This document shows, one piece after another, positions 34,111 through 42,744 of a stretch of DNA of 64,000 nucleotides. Position 1 is the first letter of the stretch. Every line of letters starts with the position of its first letter. The stretch comes from Streptomyces sp. MNU76. GTDB lineage: Bacteria > Actinomycetota > Actinomycetes > Streptomycetales > Streptomycetaceae. The position numbers were made by a program, and so were the translations under genes. The notes beneath the pieces were generated by a model. The model ran no database searches. It saw only the letters and a list, made by a program, of their open reading frames with translations, and had not been told where the DNA came from. The stretch lies in assembly GCF_020982545.1 (NCBI RefSeq), contig NZ_JAJKLK010000031.1, positions 186,001-250,000 of the forward strand. The letters are read 5' to 3'.

Positions 34111-35405
34111 CCCGAGCGCCCGATGCAGGCGCACCGGTCGGCGACGCCCCGGTGGTGGTCGTCGGCGGTGGCGTCGTAGGGCTGTGCACGGCGTACTACC
34201 TGGCCGCCGCCGGGGTTCCGGTGGAGGTCGTGGAGCGCCGGGGCCTCGGCTCCGGGGTGTCCCGCGGCAACGCGGGCTGGGTCTGCCTCAGCCATTCGAC
34301 ACCCGTGCCGGCCCCCGGTGTCCTGCGCTACGCCCTGCGCTCGCTCGGCCGCCCCGACTCGCCCCTGTACCTACGGCCGCTGCCGGACCCGGCGTTCGTC
34401 CGGTGGCTGTGGCGGTTCTGGCGCAACAGCACACCGGCCGCGTTCCGGCACGGCTACGCGGCGATCGCGGAGCTGAACCGCACCACCTTCGACCTGTTCG
34501 AAGGGCTGCGTGAGGGCGGCGTCGACACGACCCTCACCCGGCCCGGCATGGTGCACGCCTTCCTGTCCCCGGCCGAGGCCCGCCACCACCTCGCCGTCCA
34601 GCGGGAGATGGCGGAGGGCCGCTACCCGCTGCCCGACGACGTCACCACGGGCGCCGACGCCCGGCTGCTGGACGACGCGCTGGCGCCCACGGTGCGCGCG
34701 GCCTATCTCGTCGAGGGCGAGGGGGTGGTCGATCCGGAGGCCTTCGCCCAAGCGCTCGGCGACGCGCTCGCCGCAGCCGGGGTGAAGGTTCACGAGAACG
34801 CGGAGGCCACCGGATTCCGGTCCGCCGGGGGGCGGATCACCGCACTGCGCACCGCGCACGGCGAGATCCCCTGCTCGGCCGTCGTCGTCGCCGCCGGGAT
34901 GCGTTCGCCCGGCCTGTTGCGCGCTCTGGGGAGGCCGATGCCCCTCCAGGCGGGCAAGGGCTACAGCTTCTCCGTGGAGCTGGATCCGGCGCCTCGCCAC
35001 ACGCTGTACTTCGGTGAGCGCCGGGCCGTCGCCTCGCCGATCGGCGGCACCACGCGGATCGGCGGGACGATGGAACTGAGCGGCAACAACAACCGGCTCG
35101 ACTGGCGGCGGGTCGTCGCGGTCGCCCTCGCGAGCCGGCCCTATCTGGGCCGCTGGTTCGACGATCCCGACGATCTGGTGAGCCTGATCCGGGATCCGTG
35201 GGTGGGCGGGCGGCCGTTCCTCCCGGACGGGCTGCCCGTGGTCGACCGGGTTCCGAGCCATGAGAACGCGTACGCGGCGACCGGGCACGGGATGCTGGGG
35301 GTCACGCTGGGGCCGGCGACCGGGGCGCGGCTCGCCGAGTACATCCGTACCGGGCGGAGGCCGGAGGTGCTCCTGCCGTTCCGCTTCGATCGGCTGCGGT
35401 CCTGA
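34107..35405 (+). CDS. FAD-dependent oxidoreductase, DadA/SolA-like D-amino-acid dehydrogenase
   Basis: A 432-aa DAO-family flavoprotein: FAD-binding VVVVGGGVVGLCTAYYLA followed by the acidic VVERR, SRGNAGWVCLSHSTPVPAPG after it, GGTTRIGGTMEL, and the C-terminal YAATGHGMLGVTLGPATG. These features match DadA-like D-amino-acid dehydrogenases more than glycine oxidases. Coupled to an amino-acid importer, it probably oxidises what is taken up, yielding a 2-oxo acid that could be the CdaR signal. Substrate not determined. Confidence 0.9.
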   Translation: MTRAPDAGAPVGDAPVVVVGGGVVGLCTAYYLAAAGVPVEVVERRGLGSGVSRGNAGWVCLSHSTPVPAPGVLRYALRSLGRPDSPLYLRPLPDPAFVRWLWRFWRNSTPAAFRHGYAAIAELNRTTFDLFEGLREGGVDTTLTRPGMVHAFLSPAEARHHLAVQREMAEGRYPLPDDVTTGADARLLDDALAPTVRAAYLVEGEGVVDPEAFAQALGDALAAAGVKVHENAEATGFRSAGGRITALRTAHGEIPCSAVVVAAGMRSPGLLRALGRPMPLQAGKGYSFSVELDPAPRHTLYFGERRAVASPIGGTTRIGGTMELSGNNNRLDWRRVVAVALASRPYLGRWFDDPDDLVSLIRDPWVGGRPFLPDGLPVVDRVPSHENAYAATGHGMLGVTLGPATGARLAEYIRTGRRPEVLLPFRFDRLRS

Positions 35406-35480
35406 GCGGCGTGTTCCGCCCCTCCGCCCCTCCTCGTCCCGTCCCCAGGGCCGGTGCCCCTTCGCCCCCGCCGCGGGTTC

Positions 35481-35530
35481 GTCGTGGTTGCTCGCGCCGC
35501 CCCCGCGCACCTTTCGGGGCGCGGGGGCGG
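35481..35530 (-). repeat. Dispersed palindromic repeat, copy C
   Basis: Reverse orientation: GTCGTGGTTGCTCGCGC followed by the GC palindrome CCCCCGCGC...GCGCGGGGGC. It lies between the convergent oxidase and rocD genes and may double as a terminator. Confidence 0.6.
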
Positions 35531-35557
35531 GCTTCGTCTCGTGAGACGCCCTCGGCT

Positions 35558-36784
35558 TCAGGAACCCTCGCCCAGGACCTCCCCCAACGTCCCCAGCGCC
35601 GACCGGAGTTCCGGCGCCGTGATCGTCAGGGGCGGGGCCAGCCGGATGGTGGAGCCATGGGTGTCCTTGACCAGGATGCCCCGCTCCATGAGCCGCCGGC
35701 TGATCTCGCGGCCCGTACCGATCGCGGGGTCGACGTCGACGCCCGCCCACAGTCCGCGCGCCCGGAAACCGACCACGCCCCGGCCGACCAGTTCGGTGAG
35801 CCCCTCCCGCAGCACCCCGCCGAGTTCGGTGGCCCTGAGCTGGAACTCCCCGGTGCGCAGCAGCTCGACGACCGCCGACCCGACCGCCGCGGCGAGGGGG
35901 TTGCCGCCGAACGTCGAGCCGTGCTCGCCGGGCCGCAGGACCGACAGCACCTCACGGCGGGCCACCACCGCCGACACCGGCACGATGCCGCCACCGAGGG
36001 CCTTGCCGAGCAGTACGGCGTCGGGGAGGACGTCCTCGTGCTCCACGGCGAGCGTCCGGCCGGTGCGGCCGAGGCCCGACTGGATCTCGTCGGCGATGAA
36101 CAGGCAGCCGGTGCGCCGGGTCAGCTCGCGGACCCCGCGCAGATAGCCGTCGTCCGGGATGAGCACGCCCGCCTCGCCCTGGATGGGCTCGATGAGCACC
36201 GCGGCCGTCGTCTCGTCGACCGCCGCCTCCAGCGCCGCGAGATCGTTGTACGGGACCACCCGGAACCCGGGAGTGAACGGGCCGAAGCCGTCCCGGGCCA
36301 CCGGGTCGGTGGAGAAGCTGACGATCGTCGTGGTCCGGCCGTGGAAGTTGCCGTCGGCCACCACGATCGTCGCCCGGTCGGCCGGGACTCCCTTCACCTC
36401 GTACGCCCACTTGCGGGCCACCTTGATCGCGCTCTCCACGGCCTCGGCGCCCGTGTTCATCGGCAGCACCATGTCCAGGCCGGTCAGCTCGGCCAGCGAC
36501 TCGGCGAACTCGGCGAGCCGGTCGTTGTGGAACGCCCGTGAGGTGAGGGTGAGGGTGTCGAGCTGGCGGTGCGCGGCCTCGATCAGCGCCGGGTGGCGGT
36601 GGCCGAAGTTGAGGGCGGAGTAGCCGGCCAGCATGTCCAGATAGCGGCGGCCCTCGACGTCCTCGACCCAGGTGCCCTCGGCGCGGGCGACGACCACGGG
36701 CAGCGGATGGTAGTTGTGCGCGAGGACGGGCTCCTCGGCGCGGATCAGGTCGGCCGACGAACGCGCGCGGACGGGAGCGGTCAT
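35558..36784 (-). CDS. rocD: Ornithine aminotransferase
   Basis: A 408-aa class-III PLP aminotransferase that moves the delta-amino group of ornithine to 2-oxoglutarate. LDMLAGYSALNFGHRHP, MNTGAEAVESAIKVARKW, NFHGRTTTIVSFS, LFIADEIQSGLGRTG and LLGKALGGGIVPVSA (PLP Lys) are clear OAT signatures. The ATG at 36784 overlaps the ddaH stop as ATGA. With ddaH it forms an arginine/ornithine catabolic pair. Confidence 0.94.
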   Translation of the reverse strand: MTAPVRARSSADLIRAEEPVLAHNYHPLPVVVARAEGTWVEDVEGRRYLDMLAGYSALNFGHRHPALIEAAHRQLDTLTLTSRAFHNDRLAEFAESLAELTGLDMVLPMNTGAEAVESAIKVARKWAYEVKGVPADRATIVVADGNFHGRTTTIVSFSTDPVARDGFGPFTPGFRVVPYNDLAALEAAVDETTAAVLIEPIQGEAGVLIPDDGYLRGVRELTRRTGCLFIADEIQSGLGRTGRTLAVEHEDVLPDAVLLGKALGGGIVPVSAVVARREVLSVLRPGEHGSTFGGNPLAAAVGSAVVELLRTGEFQLRATELGGVLREGLTELVGRGVVGFRARGLWAGVDVDPAIGTGREISRRLMERGILVKDTHGSTIRLAPPLTITAPELRSALGTLGEVLGEGS

Positions 36785-37611
36785 GAGCGGATCTCCTGAG
36801 TGACGCACTTGATGCCGCCGCCGGCCTTCTGGAACTCCGACAGGTCGACGGGGACGGGGACGTAGCCCTGGCGGGCGAGCTGGTCGGCGAGCTCCTTGGC
36901 GCGGGGCGAGAGGAAGACGTGACGGCCGTCGGAGACCGAGTTCAGGCCGAAGGCCATGGCGTCCTCGCGGGTGGCGATCACCGCGTCCGGGTAGAGGCGG
37001 GCGAGGACCGCGCGACTGCCGGGCGAGAAGGCCTCCGGGTAGTACGCGATGTTGCCCGCGGAGCCGTCGCTGCCGTCTTCCAGGACGAACAGCGCCGTGT
37101 CCAGATGGTAGAACCGCGGGTCCACCAGCTGGAGGCTGATCACGGGGACACCGAAGAACTCCTGTGCCTGGCGGTGCGCCTCACGGGTGGTGCGGAAGCC
37201 GGTCCCGGCGAGCAGATGGCGACCGGTGGGCACCAGATCGCCCTCTCCCTCGCACACCGACTCCGAGCGGAACACCTCGTACCCGGCGCTCTTGAACCAG
37301 GCGTCGTAGGCGGTGGACTCGGCGCGCCGCTCGGGCGCGTGGAACAGCGAGCCGAGGACACGGCCGCCGAGGACGAGCGCGCAGTTGGCCGCGAACACCA
37401 TGTCCGGCAGCGCCGCCACCGGCTCCACGGTGTCCACGGTGTGACCATGGGTCCGGTAGGCGCGGATCAGTTCCTGCCACTGATCCTGGGCGAGGTCGAC
37501 ATCCACGGGGACGTCCGGATGCATCCAGGGATTGATCGAGTACTGCACGGCGAAGTGTCTGGGTTCGCAGACGAGAAAGCGCCGAAGGCGCGGCACACGG
37601 CTGTCGGGCAC
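36781..37611 (-). CDS. ddaH: Dimethylarginine dimethylaminohydrolase / amidinohydrolase-family protein
   Basis: A 276-aa penta-barrel guanidine-modifying enzyme: FLVCEPRHFAVQYSINPWM, MVFAANCALVLGGRVLGS, CEGEGDLVPTG, YHLDTALFVLEDG and the catalytic Cys near the C-terminus in GGGIKCVTQEI. Releases an amine or ammonia from a methylated or free arginine to give citrulline. GTG at 37611 (PDSRVPRLRRF) with GGAG upstream fits the family start better than the longer frame. Co-transcribed with rocD; the preceding region holds Lrp-type boxes. Confidence 0.87.
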   Translation of the reverse strand: MPDSRVPRLRRFLVCEPRHFAVQYSINPWMHPDVPVDVDLAQDQWQELIRAYRTHGHTVDTVEPVAALPDMVFAANCALVLGGRVLGSLFHAPERRAESTAYDAWFKSAGYEVFRSESVCEGEGDLVPTGRHLLAGTGFRTTREAHRQAQEFFGVPVISLQLVDPRFYHLDTALFVLEDGSDGSAGNIAYYPEAFSPGSRAVLARLYPDAVIATREDAMAFGLNSVSDGRHVFLSPRAKELADQLARQGYVPVPVDLSEFQKAGGGIKCVTQEIRS

Positions 37612-37696
37612 AGAGGGTTTCTCCGCTTCCTGACGGTGTCGACGGGGATGACACCACGGTAGGAATCGGGCCAGGCGCACGACAAGGAACGAACGT

Positions 37697-37725
37697 TGCG
37701 TGTTCGCGCAGTAATACTGCGTGTT
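37697..37725. promoter_or_regulatory. Lrp-type operator upstream of ddaH
   Basis: CGCAGT-AAT-ACTGCG (37707-37721) is a perfect 6-bp dyad, flanked by two direct copies of TGCGTGTT starting at 37697 and 37718. Such a 15-bp dyad is the usual Lrp/AsnC site, and an Lrp gene lies right beside it. Confidence 0.7.
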
Positions 37726-37733
37726 GAACCCGC

Positions 37734-38225
37734 TCAGCGCACGTTCGCTGCGTCCTGGGTCGCGGCGGCCTCCGGAGCCTCCGGCAGCAGGTGCGACAGC
37801 ACCATGTAGCTGATCGTCTTCCGGATGAACGGCTCGGTGCGGATCCGCTCCAGCACCTCCTCGAAATGCTCCACGTCGACCGCCCGCACGTGCAGCAGCG
37901 CGTCCGCGCCCCCGGTCACCGTCATCGCCGCCGTGATCTCCGGATGGTTGCGGACCACCTCCGCGAGCCGCCGGGGCGGCGCCGCGCCCTCGCAGTACAC
38001 CTCCACGTACGCCTCCGTGCGCCAGCCGAGCGCGGCCGGCTGCACGGTGGCCGTGAACCCGGTGATCACCCCGGTCTCCCGCAACCGGTCCACCCGCCGC
38101 TTGACCGCGGTGGCCGAAAGCCCGATGTCCGAGCCGATCTCGGCGAAGCTGGTCCTCGCGTTCGCCATCAACGCCGTGATGATCTTGCGGTCGAGCTCGT
38201 CGAACGCCGCGGACTTGCTGTTCAT
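37734..38225 (-). CDS. Lrp/AsnC-family transcriptional regulator
   Basis: A 163-aa regulator with the N-terminal winged HTH (FDELDRKIITALMANARTSFAEIGSDIGLSATAVKRRVDRLRETGVI) and C-terminal RAM/AsnC ligand domain (AAMTVTGGADALLHVRAVDVEHFEEVL). It lies upstream of ddaH-rocD in the same orientation, with a dyad operator between. Probably an arginine or ornithine-responsive activator or repressor of that pair; effector inferred from context. Confidence 0.93.
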   Translation of the reverse strand: MNSKSAAFDELDRKIITALMANARTSFAEIGSDIGLSATAVKRRVDRLRETGVITGFTATVQPAALGWRTEAYVEVYCEGAAPPRRLAEVVRNHPEITAAMTVTGGADALLHVRAVDVEHFEEVLERIRTEPFIRKTISYMVLSHLLPEAPEAAATQDAANVR

Positions 38226-38295
38226 GAGGGCACTGTAGCCAGCGGGAGGCGTCCGCGACCCCCGGCGCGAAGGCCTCCGCCGCGCGCCCGTGTGC

Positions 38296-38314
38296 AGGAG
38301 TACGAATTACTCCT
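38296..38314. promoter_or_regulatory. Dyad AGGAGTA-N5-TACTCCT upstream of the LytTR regulator
   Basis: Perfect 7-bp arms at 38296-38302 and 38308-38314, 14 bp before the response-regulator ATG. It may be an autoregulatory site or a leader hairpin that masks the AGGAG ribosome site. Confidence 0.6.
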
Positions 38315-38327
38315 ACACTCCACGTTC

Positions 38328-39095
38328 ATGCTGCGCGCGCTCGCCGTCGATGACGAGAAACCCTCCCTGGAGGAGCTGCTGTACCTGCTGAACGCGGATC
38401 CACGGGTCGGCAGCGCCGAGGGCGCCAACGACGCCACCGAGGCACTGCGGCGGATCAACCGCGCCCTGGAGTCCGGCCCCGACGGGCCCGAGGCGATCGA
38501 CGTCGTCTTCCTCGACATCCAGATGGCCGGCCTCGACGGCCTCGACCTCGCCCGCCTCCTCACCGGCTTCGCCCGGCCCCCGCTGGTCGTCTTCGTCACC
38601 GCGCACGAGGGCTTCGCCGTCCAGGCCTTCGACCTCAAGGCCGTCGACTACGTCCTCAAACCCGTACGCCGGGAACGCCTCGCCGAGGCGATCCGCCGGG
38701 CCGCCCAGCTCCGCGAGGCGATCACGGCCCCGACCCCGTCGATCCCCGTCCACGAACCCGACCCCGACCAGATACCCGTCGAACTCGGCGGGGTGACCCG
38801 CTTCGTCAGCGTCGACGACATCACCCACGTCGAGGCCCAGGGCGACTACGCCCGACTGCACACCCCGCACGGCAGCCACCTCGTCCGCATCCCCCTGTCG
38901 ACCCTCGAGGAGCGCTGGCGCGCACGCGGGTTCGTCCGCATCCACCGCCGCCATCTCGTCGCCCTGCGGCACGTCGGCGAACTCCGGCTGGACGCGGGCA
39001 CGGTCAGCGTCCTCGTCGGCTCCGTGGAACTCCAGGTCAGCCGCCGCCACGCCCGCGAACTGCGCGACCTGCTGATGCGCCGGACCACGGGCTGA
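38328..39095 (+). CDS. LytTR-family response regulator
   Basis: A 255-aa regulator: receiver domain (LRALAVDDEKPSLEEL; phospho-acceptor Asp in VVFLDIQMAGLDG; Lys in VDYVLKPVRRERL) and C-terminal LytTR DNA-binding domain (VSVDDITHVEAQGDYARLHT...FVRIHRRHLVAL). Its cognate kinase is the LytS-type protein three genes downstream. The gene order regulator, small membrane protein, symporter, kinase suggests that the pair controls uptake by the symporter. The ATG at 38328 gives the normal receiver start. Confidence 0.94.
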   Translation: MLRALAVDDEKPSLEELLYLLNADPRVGSAEGANDATEALRRINRALESGPDGPEAIDVVFLDIQMAGLDGLDLARLLTGFARPPLVVFVTAHEGFAVQAFDLKAVDYVLKPVRRERLAEAIRRAAQLREAITAPTPSIPVHEPDPDQIPVELGGVTRFVSVDDITHVEAQGDYARLHTPHGSHLVRIPLSTLEERWRARGFVRIHRRHLVALRHVGELRLDAGTVSVLVGSVELQVSRRHARELRDLLMRRTTG

Positions 39096-39104
39096 GGAGC
39101 CGCC

Positions 39105-39462
39105 ATGCCGAACGACCCCACCGAACGCCGCGTCGTCGTCACCGGCGTGCCCCGCCGCACCCCGCCCCACCGGCCACCAGCGCCCCCGCACCGAGATCGA
39201 CGAACAGACCACCCTCGGCCACACCTACGTCCGCTCCCTCATGCGCAGCCAGCTCCGCGCCGCCCTCGCCGTGTTCGCGGTCCTGGTCCTGCTGGTCGCC
39301 CCGCTGCCCCTGGTCTTCGCCGCGATGCCGGACGGCGCCGGCCTGGAGTGGGCCCTCCTCGGCTTCGGCGTCTACCCACCCCTGGTCCTCCTCGCCCTGC
39401 GGCACGTACGCCGCGCCGAACGCAACGAACAGGACCTCGTCCGCCTCGTCGAGGACCGCTGA
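39105..39462 (+). CDS. Small membrane protein preceding symporter, frameshifted
   Basis: The ATG at 39105 (after GAGGAGCC) opens MPNDPTERRVVVTGVPRRTPPH. The conserved continuation RPRTEIDEQTTLGHTYVRSLMRSQL, two TM helices (AVFAVLVLLVAPLPLVFAAM and WALLGFGVYPPLVLLAL) and RRAERNEQDLVRLVEDR lie in the next frame. A frameshift therefore falls at about 39160-39178 in CCCC/CC-rich sequence (one extra or two missing bases); repaired length is about 118 aa. It matches the DUF485-like small partner usually found with acetate/solute symporters. If the frameshift is real, translation might restart at the ATG at 39241, keeping both TM helices. Confidence 0.75.
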
Positions 39463-39483
39463 GGCGACGGAAGCAGTGAACCC

Positions 39484-41229
39484 GTGAACGAGAACTACGC
39501 CGTCCCCGCGGTCGCCCTCGTCGTCGTCGCGACCGTCCTCGTCGGCGCCTTCGGCCTGCGGATATCCCGCACCACCTCCGACTTCTACGTCGCCTCCCGC
39601 ACCGTCGGCCCCCGCCTCAACGCGGCCGCGATCAGCGGCGAGTACCTCTCCGCCGCGTCCTTCCTCGGCATCGCCGGCCTCGTCCTCGTCCAGGGCCCCG
39701 ACATGCTCTGGTACCCGGTCGGCTACACCGCCGGCTACCTCGTCCTCCTGCTGTTCGTCGCCGCCCCGCTGCGCCGCTCGGGCGCGTACACCCTGCCCGA
39801 CTTCGCCGAGGCCCGGCTCGCCTCCAAGACCGTACGACGGCTCGCGGGGGCCTTCGTCGTCGGCGTCGGCTGGCTCTACCTCCTGCCCCAGCTCCAGGGC
39901 GCAGGACTGACGTTGAACGTGCTCACCGACGCCCCCGAATGGCTCGGCGGCGTCATCGTCGCCGTCGTCGTCTCCGCCACGGTCGCCGCCGGCGGCATGC
40001 GCAGCATCACCTTCGTCCAGGCCTTCCAGTACTGGCTCAAGCTCACCGCCCTCCTCGTCCCCGCCCTCTTCCTCGTCCTCGCCTGGCAGGGCGACGGCGC
40101 CCCGCGCCACGCCTTCGACGAGCCCGCGACCTTCCGCGAACAGCGTGTCGTCCGCGTCGACGAGACCCTCGACCTGAAGCTCGACGGCCCGCTCACCGTC
40201 ACCGCCACCGGCACGATCGACGGCCTTCGCCACGACAACCGGCGCGTGGACCTGCCCGGCGGCACCCACCGCATCGAGAGGGGCACCCGTCTGACCTTCA
40301 CCGAGGGCGACCCCGTCCCCGTCGCCGACCGCGGCACCAACGGCGGCATGTCCACCTCGCTGGCGTCCGGCCGCGAGGAACGCCCCCTGTACGCCACCTA
40401 CGGGCTGATCCTCGCCACCTTCCTCGGCACCATGGGCCTGCCGCACGTCGTCGTCCGCTTCTACACCAGCCCGGACGGTGTCGCCGCCCGCCGCACCACG
40501 GTCGTCGTCCTCGGCATGATCGGCGTCTTCTACCTCCTGCCCCCGATCTACGGGGCACTCGGGCGGCTCTACGCCCCCGACCTCACCCTCACCGGCGACG
40601 CCGACGCGGCCGTCCTCCTGCTCCCGGACCGGATGATCGGCGGCCTCGGCGGCGACCTGCTCGGCGCGCTGGTCGCGGGCGGTGCCTTCGCCGCCTTCCT
40701 GTCCACCGCCTCCGGACTGACCATGGCGGTCGCGGGAGTCCTCACCCAGGACGTGCTGCCCGCCCGGGGCGTACGGCACTTCCGGCTCGCCACGGTCCTC
40801 GCCATGGCGGTGCCGCTCGCCGCGAGCGTCCTGGTCGGCGGGCTGCCTGTCGCCGACGCGGTCGGCCTTGCCTTCGCCGTCTCGGCGTCCTCGTTCTGCC
40901 CGCTGCTCGTCCTCGGCATCTGGTGGCGGCGCCTCACCCCGCCGGGCGCCGCCGCGGGCATGCTCGTCGGAGGCGGCGCTGCGCTCCTCGCGGTCGCAGC
41001 CACGATGGCCGGATACCCCGGCACCGGCACCCTGCACGCCCTGCTGGCCTGGCCCGCCCTCTGGTCCGTACCGCTCGGCTTCCTCACGATGGTCCTGGTG
41101 TCCCTGGCCACCCCCGGCAAGGTCCCGCCCGAGACCCCGGCGATCCTGGCCCGCTTCCACCTCCCGGAGGAACTCGTCGGAGGCCGGACCCGCGCGGCGA
41201 CCAAGGAGATCGAACTGTGGCGGCGATGA
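39484..41229 (+). CDS. Sodium:solute symporter (acetate-type SSS family)
   Basis: A 581-aa membrane carrier with about 13 TM helices. Family marks: TTSDFYVASRTVGPRLNAAAISGEYLSAASFLGIAG and GMRSITFVQAFQYWLK. A hydrophilic insertion of about 100 residues (roughly 205-300; GDGAPRHAFDEP... to GTNGGMSTSLASG) lies between helices, as in many actinomycete ActP-like carriers. Likely imports acetate or another short monocarboxylate with Na+. GTG start at 39484; sits between the response regulator and the kinase. Confidence 0.92.
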   Translation: MNENYAVPAVALVVVATVLVGAFGLRISRTTSDFYVASRTVGPRLNAAAISGEYLSAASFLGIAGLVLVQGPDMLWYPVGYTAGYLVLLLFVAAPLRRSGAYTLPDFAEARLASKTVRRLAGAFVVGVGWLYLLPQLQGAGLTLNVLTDAPEWLGGVIVAVVVSATVAAGGMRSITFVQAFQYWLKLTALLVPALFLVLAWQGDGAPRHAFDEPATFREQRVVRVDETLDLKLDGPLTVTATGTIDGLRHDNRRVDLPGGTHRIERGTRLTFTEGDPVPVADRGTNGGMSTSLASGREERPLYATYGLILATFLGTMGLPHVVVRFYTSPDGVAARRTTVVVLGMIGVFYLLPPIYGALGRLYAPDLTLTGDADAAVLLLPDRMIGGLGGDLLGALVAGGAFAAFLSTASGLTMAVAGVLTQDVLPARGVRHFRLATVLAMAVPLAASVLVGGLPVADAVGLAFAVSASSFCPLLVLGIWWRRLTPPGAAAGMLVGGGAALLAVAATMAGYPGTGTLHALLAWPALWSVPLGFLTMVLVSLATPGKVPPETPAILARFHLPEELVGGRTRAATKEIELWRR

Positions 41230-41290
41230 GGGGCGACCGGGGCGGGAACCCACGAGCGGTGAGCGGTGTACCAGATGCAGGAGGTGAGCG

Positions 41291-42523
41291 ATGAGCGGTG
41301 AAGCGACCGGGTTCCTGGCCGGGTTCTGCGTGGCCGTGCTCCCGCTGCTCGCGGCCGGCTTCTGGCTCGGCCGGCGTACGGCCCGCCCGCGCGACAGCCT
41401 CGGCGGACTCGGCACACCCGTCGAGCACGCCACCTTCCAGACCCTGCACACCGCCACCCTCGCCGCGCCCCCGCTGCGCGCCGGCCTCACGGAGGAGACG
41501 GCCCGCAGATCGGCCAAACGGCTGCGCACCCTGCTCGGCACGGACGCGCTCTGCCTCACCGACCACGAGTCCGTCCTCGCCTGGGAGGGCGTCGCCGAGC
41601 ACCACCGCGCCGAGATCATGGGGCGCCTGGCGGGGCCCCTGGAGACCGGCCGGGGCGAGGCCTTCCGGCTGACCTGCGACATCATCGACTGCCCGGTGCG
41701 CTGGGCGGTGGTCGCCCCCCTCACGGTCGACGACCGGGTCCACGGCGCGCTCGTCGCCTGCGCGCCCCGCGAGTCCGCCGTCCTCGTCCGTGCGGCCGGC
41801 GAGGTCGCCCGCTGGGTCTCCGTCCAGCTCGAACTGGCCGATCTCGACCAGTCCCGGACCCGACTGATCGAGGCCGAGATCAAGGCCCTGCGCGCCCAGA
41901 TCTCCCCGCACTTCATCTTCAACTCGCTCGCGGTGATCGCTTCGTTCGTCCGCACCGACCCCGAGCGCGCCCGCGAACTGCTGCTGGAATTCGCCGACTT
42001 CACCCGCTACTCGTTCCGCAGACACGGCGACTTCACCACCCTCGCCGACGAACTCCACGCCATCGACCACTATCTGGCACTGGTCCGGGCCCGCTTCGGC
42101 GACCGGCTCTCGGTCACGCTCCAGATAGCCCCCGAGGTCCTGCCGGTCACCCTGCCCTTCCTCTGCCTCCAGCCCCTCGTGGAGAACGCGGTGAAGCACG
42201 GGCTCGAAGGCCGGTCCGTCACCGCCGCCGGCAAGAGCCACATCAGCATCACCGCGCAGGACGCCGGAGCCGAGGCCCTCGTCGTCATCGAGGACGACGG
42301 CGTCGGCATGGAACCCGATGTGCTCCGCCGTATCCTCGCCGGCGAGACCAGCCCGTCCGGCGGCATCGGCCTCAGCAATGTCGACGAGCGGCTCCGCCAG
42401 GTCTACGGGGACGACCACGGCCTGGTCATCGAGACCGCGGTGGGCGCGGGCATGAAGATCACCGCCCGGCTGCCGAAATACCAGCCGGGCGTACACCCGG
42501 ACGGGGGAATACCCCGCACCTGA
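41291..42523 (+). CDS. LytS-like sensor histidine kinase
   Basis: A 410-aa kinase of the His_kinase (5TM-LYT related) family. One N-terminal TM helix (about 7-27), a GAF-like middle domain (about 45-180), a linker helix, phospho-acceptor His207 in PHFIFNSL, and a HATPase domain with N-box LQPLVENAVKHG and G-box GGIGLSNVDERL. With only one TM it probably senses a cytosolic signal or the neighbouring symporter directly. The partner is the LytTR regulator upstream. Confidence 0.92.
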   Translation: MSGEATGFLAGFCVAVLPLLAAGFWLGRRTARPRDSLGGLGTPVEHATFQTLHTATLAAPPLRAGLTEETARRSAKRLRTLLGTDALCLTDHESVLAWEGVAEHHRAEIMGRLAGPLETGRGEAFRLTCDIIDCPVRWAVVAPLTVDDRVHGALVACAPRESAVLVRAAGEVARWVSVQLELADLDQSRTRLIEAEIKALRAQISPHFIFNSLAVIASFVRTDPERARELLLEFADFTRYSFRRHGDFTTLADELHAIDHYLALVRARFGDRLSVTLQIAPEVLPVTLPFLCLQPLVENAVKHGLEGRSVTAAGKSHISITAQDAGAEALVVIEDDGVGMEPDVLRRILAGETSPSGGIGLSNVDERLRQVYGDDHGLVIETAVGAGMKITARLPKYQPGVHPDGGIPRT

Positions 42524-42565
42524 GGATCACCCTGGGTGAGCTCTTTGCCGAGCCCTCGGTGGGCC

Positions 42566-42721
42566 TCAGGTGCGCGCCGCCACCATCCCCAGCGTCAGCA
42601 GGCCCAGGACGACCCAGCCGAACCACAGCCAGCCGTTGCTGCCGAGGGCCACCGAGTAGGCCGTCACCATGACCAGCCCACCGACGGTGAGCACCCCCAT
42701 GGCCTTCGTCGAACCGGGCAT
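42566..42721 (-). CDS. Small membrane protein, 51 aa
   Basis: A short but convincing gene: ATG at 42721 with GAGGGAAGGG upstream, two TM helices (MGVLTVGGLVMVTAYSVAL and WLWFGWVVLGLLTLGMVAA) joined by GSNG, ending AART. Third positions are consistently G or C. It lies 23 bp downstream of the Ser/Thr kinase gene, probably the same transcript. No known function. Confidence 0.75.
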   Translation of the reverse strand: MPGSTKAMGVLTVGGLVMVTAYSVALGSNGWLWFGWVVLGLLTLGMVAART

Positions 42722-42744
42722 CGCGACACCCTTCCCTCAGGTCC

